Positions 10,906 to 20,542 of a stretch of DNA of 64,000 bases are shown here, piece after piece. A model generated the notes under the pieces. That model made no database searches, had not been told where the DNA came from, and saw only the letters and a program-made list of their open reading frames with translations. The position numbers and the translations under genes were made by a program. Numbering within the stretch: the stretch's first letter is position 1; every line of letters starts with the position of its first letter. The stretch comes from Eutreptiella sp. 'Long Island Sound 2002' (lineage: Eukaryota; Euglenozoa; Euglenophyceae; Eutreptiales; Eutreptiaceae): contig OZ038382.1 of assembly GCA_964036045.1 (NCBI GenBank), positions 134,964,442 through 135,028,441 on the forward strand, read 5' to 3'.

Positions 10906-11004
10906 GGCTCACCGCGTAGGCTGGATACTCAACTGTGAGGACGTGGCCCTATCACTCTATAAATTTTGTTTGCAACCCGCGCATTTGCGCGGGCCAATTG
11001 CTAG

Positions 11005-11046
11005 TACGGCTTAGGACTACGCGTAGAACTAAAGGATCTGCCCACA
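11005..11046 (+). repeat. MULE left terminal inverted repeat
   Basis: It starts tacggcttaggactacgcg and ends ggatctgcccaca. Its reverse complement matches 18511-18552 at 40 of 42 positions. It touches the Helitron C terminus at 11004. Confidence 0.9.
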
Positions 11047-11199
11047 TTGCGCACGCGCATCCACCGTCGAATTTTCACAGAACTGAAAACCTTTTTGTTT
11101 TATCACAGTACATTTCAGACAGGCAGGACAAATGCATCGCGTGCCAGGTTAAGGGATGTGTATTTCCTGGCGCTCTGTAGCTCTTCATTTCGCAAAACT

Positions 11200-14100
11200 A
11201 TGTCTGCCAAAGCCACTGCCACTGCTGCTTGGGACTGGAAGGACCCCGAGGACGCAGACCAGGCACCGGGTCCCCACCCAATGAGCGCACCCCTCCAAGT
11301 ACCCCCATCGCCGCCCCACGACCCTCATATGCTGCCCCCCAAAGGATTTAAGAAGCCATGGAAGGGAAAAGTTGGGAAGGAGAAGGAAATCGAGTTGCCG
11401 GAGGAGGCGTACGAGAAGGATGCGGAGACTCCCACGGAATATTGGTGGGTCCACCCGGATGGCATGTGGTTGCAAACATTTCGATTTGGTTGTGCGTTTC
11501 ACGTCGTTTTCATGCAAAATGCGTGCTTTCCCTATCCTACTTCCATCCTACCTATTCTTTGTGTTGCAGGAGAGGATGAGGTCGCCTTTGATGGGGCCCA
11601 GCCGTGGCATGTCGATTGGTATGACGGCCTTGGCGAACGACAACGCCACCAACTTCAACACCAAGCGCAACAAAAAGAAGAAGGAGAAGAAGCGCAAGAA
11701 GGAAGACCCATGGAAGAAGCCGAAGACCCATACGCGCAATGGCAAAAGGAGATTGAGATTGAGCACTTGGCTGACATTGTTGACACTCCAAGTCCAAGTC
11801 CAAGTTCAACTCCACCGGGCACGCCAAAGCACTCCCCACAACCACGAACCGAGGCGGAACGTGGTATGCACCGCTACGCACCATTGCACCAATACACGTG
11901 TTACATGGTTCCGTTCGTTCACCGTCAATCCTTGTTTACAGCAACAATGGAGCGGAGGAAGAAGGACTGGGAGGAGGGACGCCGTTCGCCAGAGCCAGCG
12001 CCGAGGGTGCACCCAAGACGCCAGACGAGCGAGGTATCCCCGTGGTGGCGTCACTTGTTTGCTTGTCCTTTTTGTGCATTTTTTCTTGTTTGCCTCTTTT
12101 TTCTCTCGCACATTGTACATTTGTTGGTTGGTTTGTTTAGGGAGAAAGGGTGCGGAGGAGCTCATTCGGAGGATGAAGGAGCGCCAGGAAGCCAAGGACC
12201 GTGAGGAGGAAGTGAAACGTAAGGAGTCAGGTATGTGCCTTTCCCATCCTCTCTGCCGTGCCGTGACAATGGCCCATTACGGGCCCATATGTGCATAGAA
12301 GCGTGTTTGGGTTTTGTTTGAGTCAGGTGACACAAGCTTGGATTGGGGTTTGGGAGGGGGCCTGTTGTCGTTGAGGCGTTAGCAATGGCCCATTACGGGC
12401 CCATATGTGCATAGAAGCGTGTTTGGGTTTTGTTTGGGTTAGGTGACACAAGCTTGGAGTGGGGTTTGGGAGCGCGCCTCTCGTCTTTGAGGCGTTAGCA
12501 ATGGCCCATTACGGGCCCATATGTGCATAGAAGCGTGTTTGGGTTTCGTTTGGGTTAGGTGACACAAGCTTGGAGTGGGGTTTGGGAGCGCGCCTCTCGT
12601 CTTTGAGGCGTTAGCAATGGCCCATTACGGGCCCATATGTGCATGGAAGCGTGTTTGGGTTTTGTTTGGGTTAGGTGACACAAGCTTGGAGTGGGGTTCG
12701 GGAGCGCGCCTCTCGTCTTTGAGGCGTTAGCAATGGCCCATTACGGGCCCATATATGTATAGAAGCGTCTTTAGGTTTTGTTTGGGTTAGGCGACACAAC
12801 CTTGGAGTGGGGTTTGGGAGCGCGCCTCTTGTCGTTGGCACACTTTACTGCATGTATCCTTTTTGCAGCATTGGTCAGCACCATGCGGAAGGACGAGGTG
12901 CTGGCGATCGCCGACCCCAAGGACCTCGAGCTCGTGCGGTTCAGTGTGGGGGAGACCTTCGACGCCAACATCAAGGTCTTGCAGGCCGTGGTTCCCCGGC
13001 CCCAAAGCACAGGCCCGCGCGACACGTACATCGTGCGCCCGGTCTGCCAGGGACCCCCCTTCGCGAGGTGGCGCCGCGGAGTTCGCGAGGGTGGCGCATT
13101 GCCCCCCACATGGGACCCCCCGGCGGTGGTTATGGGTGACGAGGAGGGCAATACCTTCATGGGGGAATGGTATTGCCCTCAAGTTACCATTAGTTCTTTT
13201 TGGGACGCCGAAAAAGAACACCAAAAAGCGGGAGGAATATTCCGCAATGTTCCGGGGGTGGGGGAGGGGGGTCAACCCGAAACATTTTTTTTTCGGGATT
13301 TCTGACTTCGCGACCGTCAAGGTCGCGGAGGACAGAGAAGAACGGGGGCTGCCCGCATGGGCAAACGAGGAGGTGGAGTGGGAGGTGCCCTGCGAGCTCC
13401 TCCTGCCCCTTGCGCACCCATTGGGCCGGGCGGTGCGCAAAATGTTTTGGGACAAGGGGGACTTGGGGGACGTGAGGCTGCCGGCGCACCAACACGCGGA
13501 GGAGGTGTACCAAAGGGGGGAACATCTCTGCCTCCGTGAGTGGTCGCCCGACCACGTCGCCGACTACGAGGAGCGCGTACGGTCTTTCCAGGGGGACCAT
13601 GTTTTTGTGGGGGGGGAGGGGGTGGAGGGGGCCGAAGAGGAGCAGGGGGAGGAGGCCGAAGAGGAGGAGGTGGAGGAGGCCGAAGAGGAGGAGGTGAAGG
13701 AGACCGAAGAGGAAGAGGGGGGGGAGGAGAAAGAGGAGGAGCGGCAGGCCCCGGTGGACATTGAACCGGAGTTGAGTATTGAGGTGGACGTCGACGCACC
13801 CCCCCAGCCCCCCGCCCCCCGGCCCAAACCAAGCGCCACACCTCCCGCCAAGGGTGCCGTACGCCGGAAGCCTCAGCCGGCGTACAAGTATGGGGGGAAG
13901 AAGGAGTTGGTGGAGAGTGCGAGCCATGGCACGCTCCGAGAGGTCCCAGATGTGTATTACATCCAGGGGAAGTGGGTGGACCGGCGCCACCCCCTGACCC
14001 TCTGGCGGTTGGGTGCCCCCCGTGGCGCTCCGGGTGTGGGGCACCTCTATGCCCTGTGTTTTGCGGCCCACCCGGACGACACGATGCGCACGCGCGTGTG

Positions 14101-14824
14101 TGAGACGGGTGGTGCGGGGTATGCCGAGGTGGAGTACATATGTACCCACCTCGGCACTCTGTTTAAGGGGGTCCCGGGGTGCACCAAAATGCCCCCGGTC
14201 CACTTTTGGGTGTCCCCGCCTAAGCGGGAGACAAGGTTTTCAGTGCGGAGGAACAGGAATAGGGTGGTTGCGCGATGTGCGTTGCTTTTGGCACGCATTG
14301 TGGCGCATTGGATCAAGGGAGGACATTACGTCCCCCTTGAGGACCTCCCCGGAGTCGGCCCGGGCGTGGAGTTCACGACGGTTGCCGAGATGTCGGGGGA
14401 TGTTGCCATGTTGGCTGCATGGGGGGGGGACATGGCGCGTAGGCCGGTCCAGCGGCCCTCCGGCAAGCTGGGCGCCGTGTGCGACGAGGTGACGGCCATG
14501 GTGCAGGCCCGGACAGATGAGCCTCCCCTCGTGCCACTGTCTTGGGTGGGGTACCTTGCGTTGGCGCTTGCGGGTGAGGAGTCGTTGCGCGTGCCGTTTG
14601 GGTGTGTTGTGCCCTACTCTTGGGGGAGGCGTTTTGGAGAAATCCAAAAGTTCGTGTCCGAGGGGAGGTGGGAGAAGGTTAGGACGGGGGCCAAGCGCAC
14701 CGGCAGGGTGCAACAAAGGGTGTGGTTGGCCCAATGGGTGTCGGGGGGCGAGGGGCGTAAGGGGGTTGCACACAAGCAACCAAAGGCACGCGTGGGTAAG
14801 AAGAGGAAGTTGACGGTGGGATAA
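11200..14824 (+). CDS. MULE accessory gene, multi-exon, unknown function
   Basis: The probable start is ATG at 11200 (MSAKATATAAWDW). The first exon runs to about 11470, where an intron ends in ...tgttgcag at 11569. Later exons are separated by an intron with five 116-bp repeats (12269-12840) ending ctttttgcag, and by a short intron near 13182-13319. The last exon is long and ends at TAA 14822-14824. The product is hydrophilic, with a Glu-rich block (about 13610-13740), then Pro-rich, then a compact 300-residue C-terminal region, and a basic nuclear-signal-like end (KKRKL). I recognise no domain. By analogy with mudrB it may assist transposition. The frame of the middle exons (11570-12200) is uncertain. 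Confidence 0.5.
12269..12840 (+). repeat. 116-bp tandem repeat, 5 copies, in an intron
   Basis: Units begin atggcccattacgggcccat, with cores at 12271, 12387, 12503, 12619 and 12735, exactly 116 bp apart. They lie between exons of the MULE accessory gene, just before the acceptor ctttttgcag. Confidence 0.9.
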
Positions 14825-14842
14825 GGGGAATGGGTGCCACGT

Positions 14843-15430
14843 GCCCCTTGTGGTGGGCTCCCGAGTGGGGCCATATTCAATCCATTCCAGGGGGGGAGGG
14901 GTGCAAACGGGCCCCCATGTGCCCTCTAACCCCATGCTTGACCCCAACGACCCACGTGCCGAGGGGAAGACGCACGGTGGGAGCGCGCCCCTTGTCATGG
15001 GCCCCGGAGCGGGGCCGTATTCAATCCATTCCAGGGGGGGGAGGGCTGCAATACGGGCCGCCATGTGCCCTCTAACCCCATGCTTGACCCCAACGACCCA
15101 CGTGCCAAGGGGAAGACGCACAGTGGGAGCGCGCCCCTTGTCATGGGCCCCCAAGCGGGGCCATGTTCCATCCAATTCAGGGGGGGAATGGGTGCAGTAC
15201 AGGCCCTCATGTGCCCTCTAACCCCCTGCATGACCCCGTTGCACCACGTCCCAAGGATACGCCGAAACGAGGGAGCGCGCCCCTTGTCATGGGCCCTCAA
15301 GCGGGGCCATATTCAATCCATTCCAGGGGGGGGAGGGGAGCAGTACGGGCCCCCATGTGCCCTCTAATGCCATGCATGACCCCGATGCACCACGTGCCAA
15401 GGACACGACGAAACGAGGGAGCGCGCCCCT
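14843..15430 (+). repeat. 145-bp tandem repeat, 4 copies, between the convergent MULE genes
   Basis: The phrase gccccttgtcatgggccc recurs at about 14843, 14988, 15133, 15278 and, in part, 15423. The array fills the space between the stop codons of the two genes and may act as a shared 3' region or terminator. Function is not shown by sequence. Confidence 0.9.
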
Positions 15431-15464
15431 TGTCTTCGCACGACGTCACTCAGATTGCATTCCA

Positions 15465-18369
15465 TTACTTCTTTGCCTTGCCTCTGCCCTTGCCCTTGCC
15501 TTTACCGCCCCCCTTCTTTGGCGCCGGTGGTGCAGGGTTCAGAATTTGATCCAACGGAAAGTATGCAGCATCCGTTGTTGGCACAAACCCGGGGTTGGGC
15601 CAACATTGCATGCCCATGGACAATGGGACTTGTGAGCCTTGCGTGTATAAGTATGGATGCGGGATGGGAATTTGACTACTTGGGGTGGCTTGAGAGTAGG
15701 AGAGGGTTGGGGGTTGCAATGATTGGGTGCTAGACGTAGCTTGGGAGGAGTGCACACCCTGAGACAAAAGGGCAATACCGGAGGGTGGTGGAGCCGGAAG
15801 GGAGGGTGTGAATGGGGAAGGGGGGGGCACCCTGCGAAGCATAACTACATCATCACTCCCTTCTTCCTGAATCGGTTGGTTAGCAAAAGGCATTGGGGGG
15901 TAAGCGGGGACGAAGGGGGGTACAAACGGGGGGATGACGTACACTTGTGGTGGGGGTACGGAGGGGGGTGGGACTTTGGGCTCCGCGGTGTTTTTCTTTT
16001 TCTTCTTTCCGCCGGTAGCCATCTCCGATGCCTTTGGTTTTTGTGCTTTGGTGGGTGGCTTTGCTGGATTGTCCGCTTCAAGGTCACCCAATGGTTTCCT
16101 TTGCGTGTCAGTCCACGTCCGCAAAGTAAATCTAGCATCTTCAAAGCGTTCTTGCGGAACAATCGCCACATCCACAAACTCCCTAGCCAAGGCACTCTAT
16201 TGGAACCGGTTCCTTCTTCTTTGGACCTCCCCTTGGCGCACTAGTAGTGCCGCCTCACCATCTGCCTCGGGAACGATGCCTTCCACACTCGGTGCCTGCA
16301 CGGGACAAGGACCGACACGCTCATGGTTGTGGTAAAGCTTCCCAACCACTTTCCTCCAAGAAATATTGGGAATGCACAAGGCCCAAGTGGAAAGCGGCGA
16401 ATGCGCCGTCCCGCAATACCCGCCAAAAATGCCTACAGGGCATCCCAAGCATGGTAGCAAATGCACAAGTGCACACCCGGTCACGATACAAGGTGTAGGT
16501 GGTGGATCCAACAGAGGTCTGGACCGGCCCCGAGAGTTGAACATAGTGAGCTACATTGGTTCCCTGTCTGGAAACTTCAAAGATGGCTGCATTAGGCGCG
16601 GAGGTCACCATTCTGGGGGGGAGATCGTACTCCAAAAGATCCTCCACCCCCTTTGTGGGGTCAGGACAGTTGTCCAAGGTGGGAGGGGCCAGAGCCTGGT
16701 ATGCGTGTTCCGGCAGCCTCTTCATGTCGTACCCAAAGGAAAGGACCATCTGATGGGCTGCCTCATCCCTTCCCCATGTGGTCAGCCGGTCCTTCATTGC
16801 CTCATACGGCATTGGCAAAATTTGCTGGGCCATCTCATGCCGGGAGCGAAAGGAGCCCGTTGTCACGCGTGTGTCCAGACGCTCACATTTCAAAATCAGC
16901 TCCCCCATAATGACCATGAGTGCGTCAAAAACGTCGTTGAGCTTTTTCCGCTTGGTTAGGCGGCCCTCCTTTGCCCACCTATGGATGCCCTCCACCTGTT
17001 GTGTGGACACAATCCCACGTGTAAACACACCCACCTGAAAACAGCGTGCCCAGCGTCGCACCTTGTCCCCCCGCCACGTAGCACTCAAATATGTATGTCC
17101 ACTTGAAAAGATTGGGTCCCCAAGAATTTCAACATTCCACATGTGCTCAAAGACAACAATGGAGACTTGGCGGTGTGCACGGGCCATGAGGCGGACCAAT
17201 TTAGTGAAAGTGTCGTGGCCAAGAACGCCTTTCAGGTTCTTGGCCACGTTGTTGGCAATGTGCCAGTAACACCAGAAGTGCTTGGCGTTGGGGAAAACGG
17301 TGGCAACGGCCCCCGAAGCCTTCACACATGCATCCGTGAACATGACCACGGGCGTGATGCCCACGGCCGCCAACCAGTGGGTAAACTGGTACTCAAAGTC
17401 GCGAGTTTTTTCGCCCACGATAATGGTTTGGCCCATGAGCACTGACTGCCCATAGTTGTTGACCCCCACGAGGAGGCCAATGTTCAGGTTATACCTATTA
17501 CTTTGATAGGTATTATCATGGAGGATTAGATACGGGAAGCGCCGGGCAATAGCAATTTGCTCGACGCTCATCCAGAAGACATGGGATAGTTTCCCAATGT
17601 CATCCTTCACCACATGGGTGTACCACCCATGTTCGCCCTTTTCCTCAAGGCGGTTGACCAACTCATGGGCATCCAGCGCTGAGGAGTACCCTTTGGCATC
17701 ATAAATATTTTGCACCTGTTTTGCGGTGATCTCAACACCGCGGTTCCGCATGAAATGTACCACATTGCGGGGGGGCATGAAGGCTTGTCCCAAGTTCATG
17801 ATTGAATCGGCATCCTCACGGGACAAATTCACGGGACCAAGGAATTTTTTTTGCTTGGCCGTTTGCGGTGGATGGTTATGGTCTAGGCGGAGTCCTTTGT
17901 GACTCACGGACCACACCTCGCGCATGCCAACCTTCTGGCGAGAAATGTACACATTGAAGGGACAACAATCCTCCTTTGACTCCGATGCATATGTTGGCAC
18001 CGTTCTACTATCCTCGGGAAGGACCCCGGATTGCGCTGCGTTACGATTGTGCTGTTTTTGGCGGCCTACTTTGGCGCAATAAAAATATGCTTGGACTTTG
18101 TTTTTATTGCCACGACGACTGAGAACATAGCCGTTCTCATCCGCCCAATCCTCCATGCGGTCACAAGCTTCTTGGTGACTAGAGCCGGCAAACGCATGCA
18201 CAACCGGCTCCCAAGTGGCACCCATCTTCGGAAACTTCATGCTGTCATCTTCATCATCATTATCTTCCTCATCGGAGCACGCTTCATATGGGTCTTCTTC
18301 GAGGACCTCGGATGGTGCCGGGGACAAGGGAAGGGGACTGTAGTTGAGCTTAGATGATGTGTCTGACAT
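15465..18369 (-). CDS. MULE transposase with FAR1-type N-terminus and SWIM zinc finger
   Basis: The likely start is ATG at 18367-18369 (MSDTSSKLNYS), not the upstream ATG of the same frame. Near residues 80-190 lies a FAR1/WRKY-GCM-type zinc region (YFYC, CCPF, DHNHPP). The catalytic core has D in LILHDNTY (about residue 283), D in FTDAC followed by FCYWH-like CYWHI (about 343), and E in QQVEGIHRW (about 457), matching the MULE DDE pattern. A SWIM finger follows (CTC...CRH, about 630). The main exon ends near 16321. A short intron, boundaries unclear, leads to a Pro-rich C-terminal exon ending in a basic GKGKGKGRGK tail at 15465. It appears intact and could supply transposition for the 42-bp TIRs. 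Confidence 0.85.
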
Positions 18370-18510
18370 CTGTGTCTGAAGAATAGTAGAACAGATGCGC
18401 TTGATGCTGGCATTTAGAAAAATACGCTGTTCAGCCCCAGCAATCAATTAAATCAGAAAATCAATTCCATTTTTTCCCCATTTTCAGTTAATTCAAGCGC
18501 AGGCACCAGA

Positions 18511-18552
18511 TGTGGGCAGATCCTTTAGTCCTACGCGTAGTCCTGAGCCGTA
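18511..18552 (-). repeat. MULE right terminal inverted repeat
   Basis: 42 bp, inverted copy of 11005-11046 with two mismatches. It lies about 140 bp upstream of the transposase start and probably includes its promoter region, as is usual in MULEs. Confidence 0.9.
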
Positions 18553-18786
18553 GTCCTGCATAGCCATTCCCCTTGCGGCAGATTGCGGCGGTGGGCTTCG
18601 GCCCGGGGCTGGCTCCGACCTTGGTGAAACCCCCTTTTTGGAGGGTTTTTTACAGGTAGGAATGGTGACTAGGGGTTGATTCCTACCCAGTAGCCATGGA
18701 CGGGAACGGAACAGCTGGCGATGGCCGCCGGCGGCTGCAGAAGGGGCAGTTTTAGTGCAAAATTGAATGGAAAGTCATGGTGCATG
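18553..18786. other. unassigned spacer between MULE and PLE
   Basis: 234 bases of moderately GC-rich sequence without an ORF, TIR or repeat that I could identify. It may be original flanking DNA. Confidence 0.5.
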
Positions 18787-19011
18787 GTGCAAATACAACA
18801 CATGGGAGTGCAACACACATGTTGATGACCACATGACATGATGCATATATTTGCCATGAAGTGCTATGACGAAGTTATGCACATACACATGCACATGCAC
18901 GAGATTCATGCAATAGGAAGACGAAAGCACCATCTACACCCGCATTTTTAGCTTGGTTTCACGATGTTTCTTTGATAAGTCTTCTATTGCCTCGTTCGCC
19001 GTGCCAACCAT
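18787..19011 (+). repeat. PLE left direct repeat (pseudo-LTR)
   Basis: Matches 25059-25283 along 225 bp with about ten substitutions. It begins gtgcaaatacaacacatggg and ends gccgtgccaaccat. I could not assemble a hammerhead-ribozyme core (CTGANGA plus GAAA) on either strand. Confidence 0.88.
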
Positions 19012-19126
19012 TCAACAACCTTTGTGGCGACCCAAAAAACCGCAATTGTAAAAGTAACACCCAGTCTTCCCCAACGCATTTGGCCTCTTTATCTACTACA
19101 CCATCGTACTTTGAGAACATTCATCA

Positions 19127-20478
19127 ATGGCCCTGAAGAAACATGCCGCCACAAAGACGTGCAAACCCGTGCGCCAATATTGCAACCATTGCAAAGCATT
19201 GACCGATCATGACACAAAAGGACACATACATACGAAAAAACCAAAAACCACGCCCATCATCCAACCCGAATGAGAAGAAGGACCGAGACATAATGTTGTG
19301 CTTTTTCTGTATGAAGAGTGGACACTTGGCGAGAAATTGTCCACGGAAACTACACGCCGAAGATACCGATGAAAATGGAGACATTATCCGACTCGAAGTG
19401 TGTTGGAATTGTGGCGGTACAGGACACAATGGTGGCAAATGTGAAGAAATAACGGGAAGACCATTGAACGTGCGCCGAACACTCACCAACATATCATTGT
19501 TCAGGAAAGTGCGTGATGAAGCCTTGGACTTTGCCGATATTACTATGCGTGCACCAGGTGTAGGGAAAGGAGCAAGTGGCATTCTTGGGGACGCGCCAAT
19601 TGATGACGGCATAGAATGTGACGAGGCAACGCCTACAGCTGCTCATGCTGTCAAAATCTCACTCCATGACTCTACGGGCATCACCGCCGAATTTGATGAT
19701 GCACTCATGACGCTCTTGCTAACACGTGCAGAGACGGCGGAATCACCGGTCGTTGAGAGATCTAAAGATTTCGTGATTCTTCGGTTTAACAATGAAGAAG
19801 ATGCACCTACAAGCAACCCAGCACCTTCACAACACCAAAACCGACGATGATGACACCATTGAGGTCAAACGGGTTCATGAGAATGACACCGCCGACGAGA
19901 ACAAGCCACTCCCGTTGAAAAAGCGCCCTATGAACTCATTGAAATCCTCTATGCGTCCATCCGTCCGATTGTTGCCCTCTCGTGATTCTACGCATTTGGA
20001 CAATGTTGAAGAAAGAGTAACCAACTTTGAGTCTCTCACAAGCAACATAAACAATTCTGTCAATGAACTCCGGGGCGAATTCAATGAAAGCAAAACGGCA
20101 CAGGCACACATGCAAAGTGGCATCAATGAGTTGCTCAAGCAATGGGGTCTCTCCACACCGCAAGCGCCACCTGCTACCCCGCCGGCCGAAATAAACAATG
20201 CGGGAGCCGAGGAGGTTGACAAGGGGACACAACACCCCACGAAATGGGCGAACATACGCGTGCAAAACAAGACAAACACATACCAAGTGCAAGTTGATAT
20301 GTCATCTGTGCGCACAATTGAAGGCGAGAAGGTGTACACCGTGCAAGACACTGCGGGCCGTCAAACAAGCGTGCCGGAGAGCTGCATTTTGGACTCCCAG
20401 GATGATGCGGGCGATGCTGCTAAGCGCGACAAGCGATTCCGCACGGACCCTACCCAGGCCCGAGCCATGACAGAATGA
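19127..20478 (+). pseudogene. PLE ORF1, zinc-finger protein (frameshifted)
   Basis: ATG at 19127 opens a frame with a C2H2-like finger (CNHCKALTDHDTKGHIH). A frameshift near the A-run at about 19240 moves to a second frame with two CCHC knuckles (CFFCMKSGHLARNC and CWNCGGTGHNGGKC). A further shift near 19830 continues in a third frame to TGA 20476-20478, with a Lys/Arg-rich stretch and a likely helical segment (EERVTNFESLTSNINNSVNE). CCHC knuckles bind RNA or single-stranded DNA, so the product probably packages the element RNA. At least two frameshifts make this copy inactive unless the assembly is wrong at the homopolymers. Confidence 0.7.
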
Positions 20479-20542
20479 TGTCATCCAGTGACAATGACGA
20501 AGTCATCGTCCTCCGGTTCCACAGGAGCCGGACAATCATCCC

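Larger units (their letters stand above)
1720..11004 (+). mobile_element. Helitron C, split by a nested LTR-element composite
   Basis: The 5' part (1720-3770) starts like Helitron B. The 3' part (10906-11004) repeats the end of B and finishes with the hairpin 10976-10993 and CTAG at 11001-11004. The interrupting 7.1 kb (3771-10905) is LTR-retroelement sequence. Against the uninterrupted copy at about 1610-1630, the break falls in ...gataggatcaccg..., with GGAT on the left and GGCT on the right of the insertion, consistent with a 4-bp target duplication carrying one mutation. The element holds a captured two-exon gene piece and a helicase remnant. Confidence 0.68.
11005..18552. mobile_element. 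two-gene Mutator-like element (MULE)
   Basis: 42-bp inverted repeats at 11005-11046 and 18511-18552 differ at only two positions. Inside are an accessory gene on the plus strand (11200-14824) and a MULE transposase on the minus strand (18369-15465). The genes converge on a 145-bp tandem array. The layout recalls maize MuDR (convergent mudrA and mudrB). I could not find a 9-bp target duplication: the left flank is a Helitron CTAG end and the right flank is unrelated. Confidence 0.82.

Noticed and set aside
12269-12840. CRISPR-like array
   Set aside because: The 116-bp units are contiguous direct repeats without unique spacers, in a eukaryotic intron.
16197-16544. Separate minus-strand gene between transposase exons
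   Set aside because: It overlaps the transposase exon in another frame. It is better explained by the shadow of that exon and a short intron.
18787-19011. Hammerhead ribozyme in the PLE repeats
   Set aside because: No CTGANGA core with a suitably placed GAAA was found on either strand by reading. A model search would be needed to be sure.
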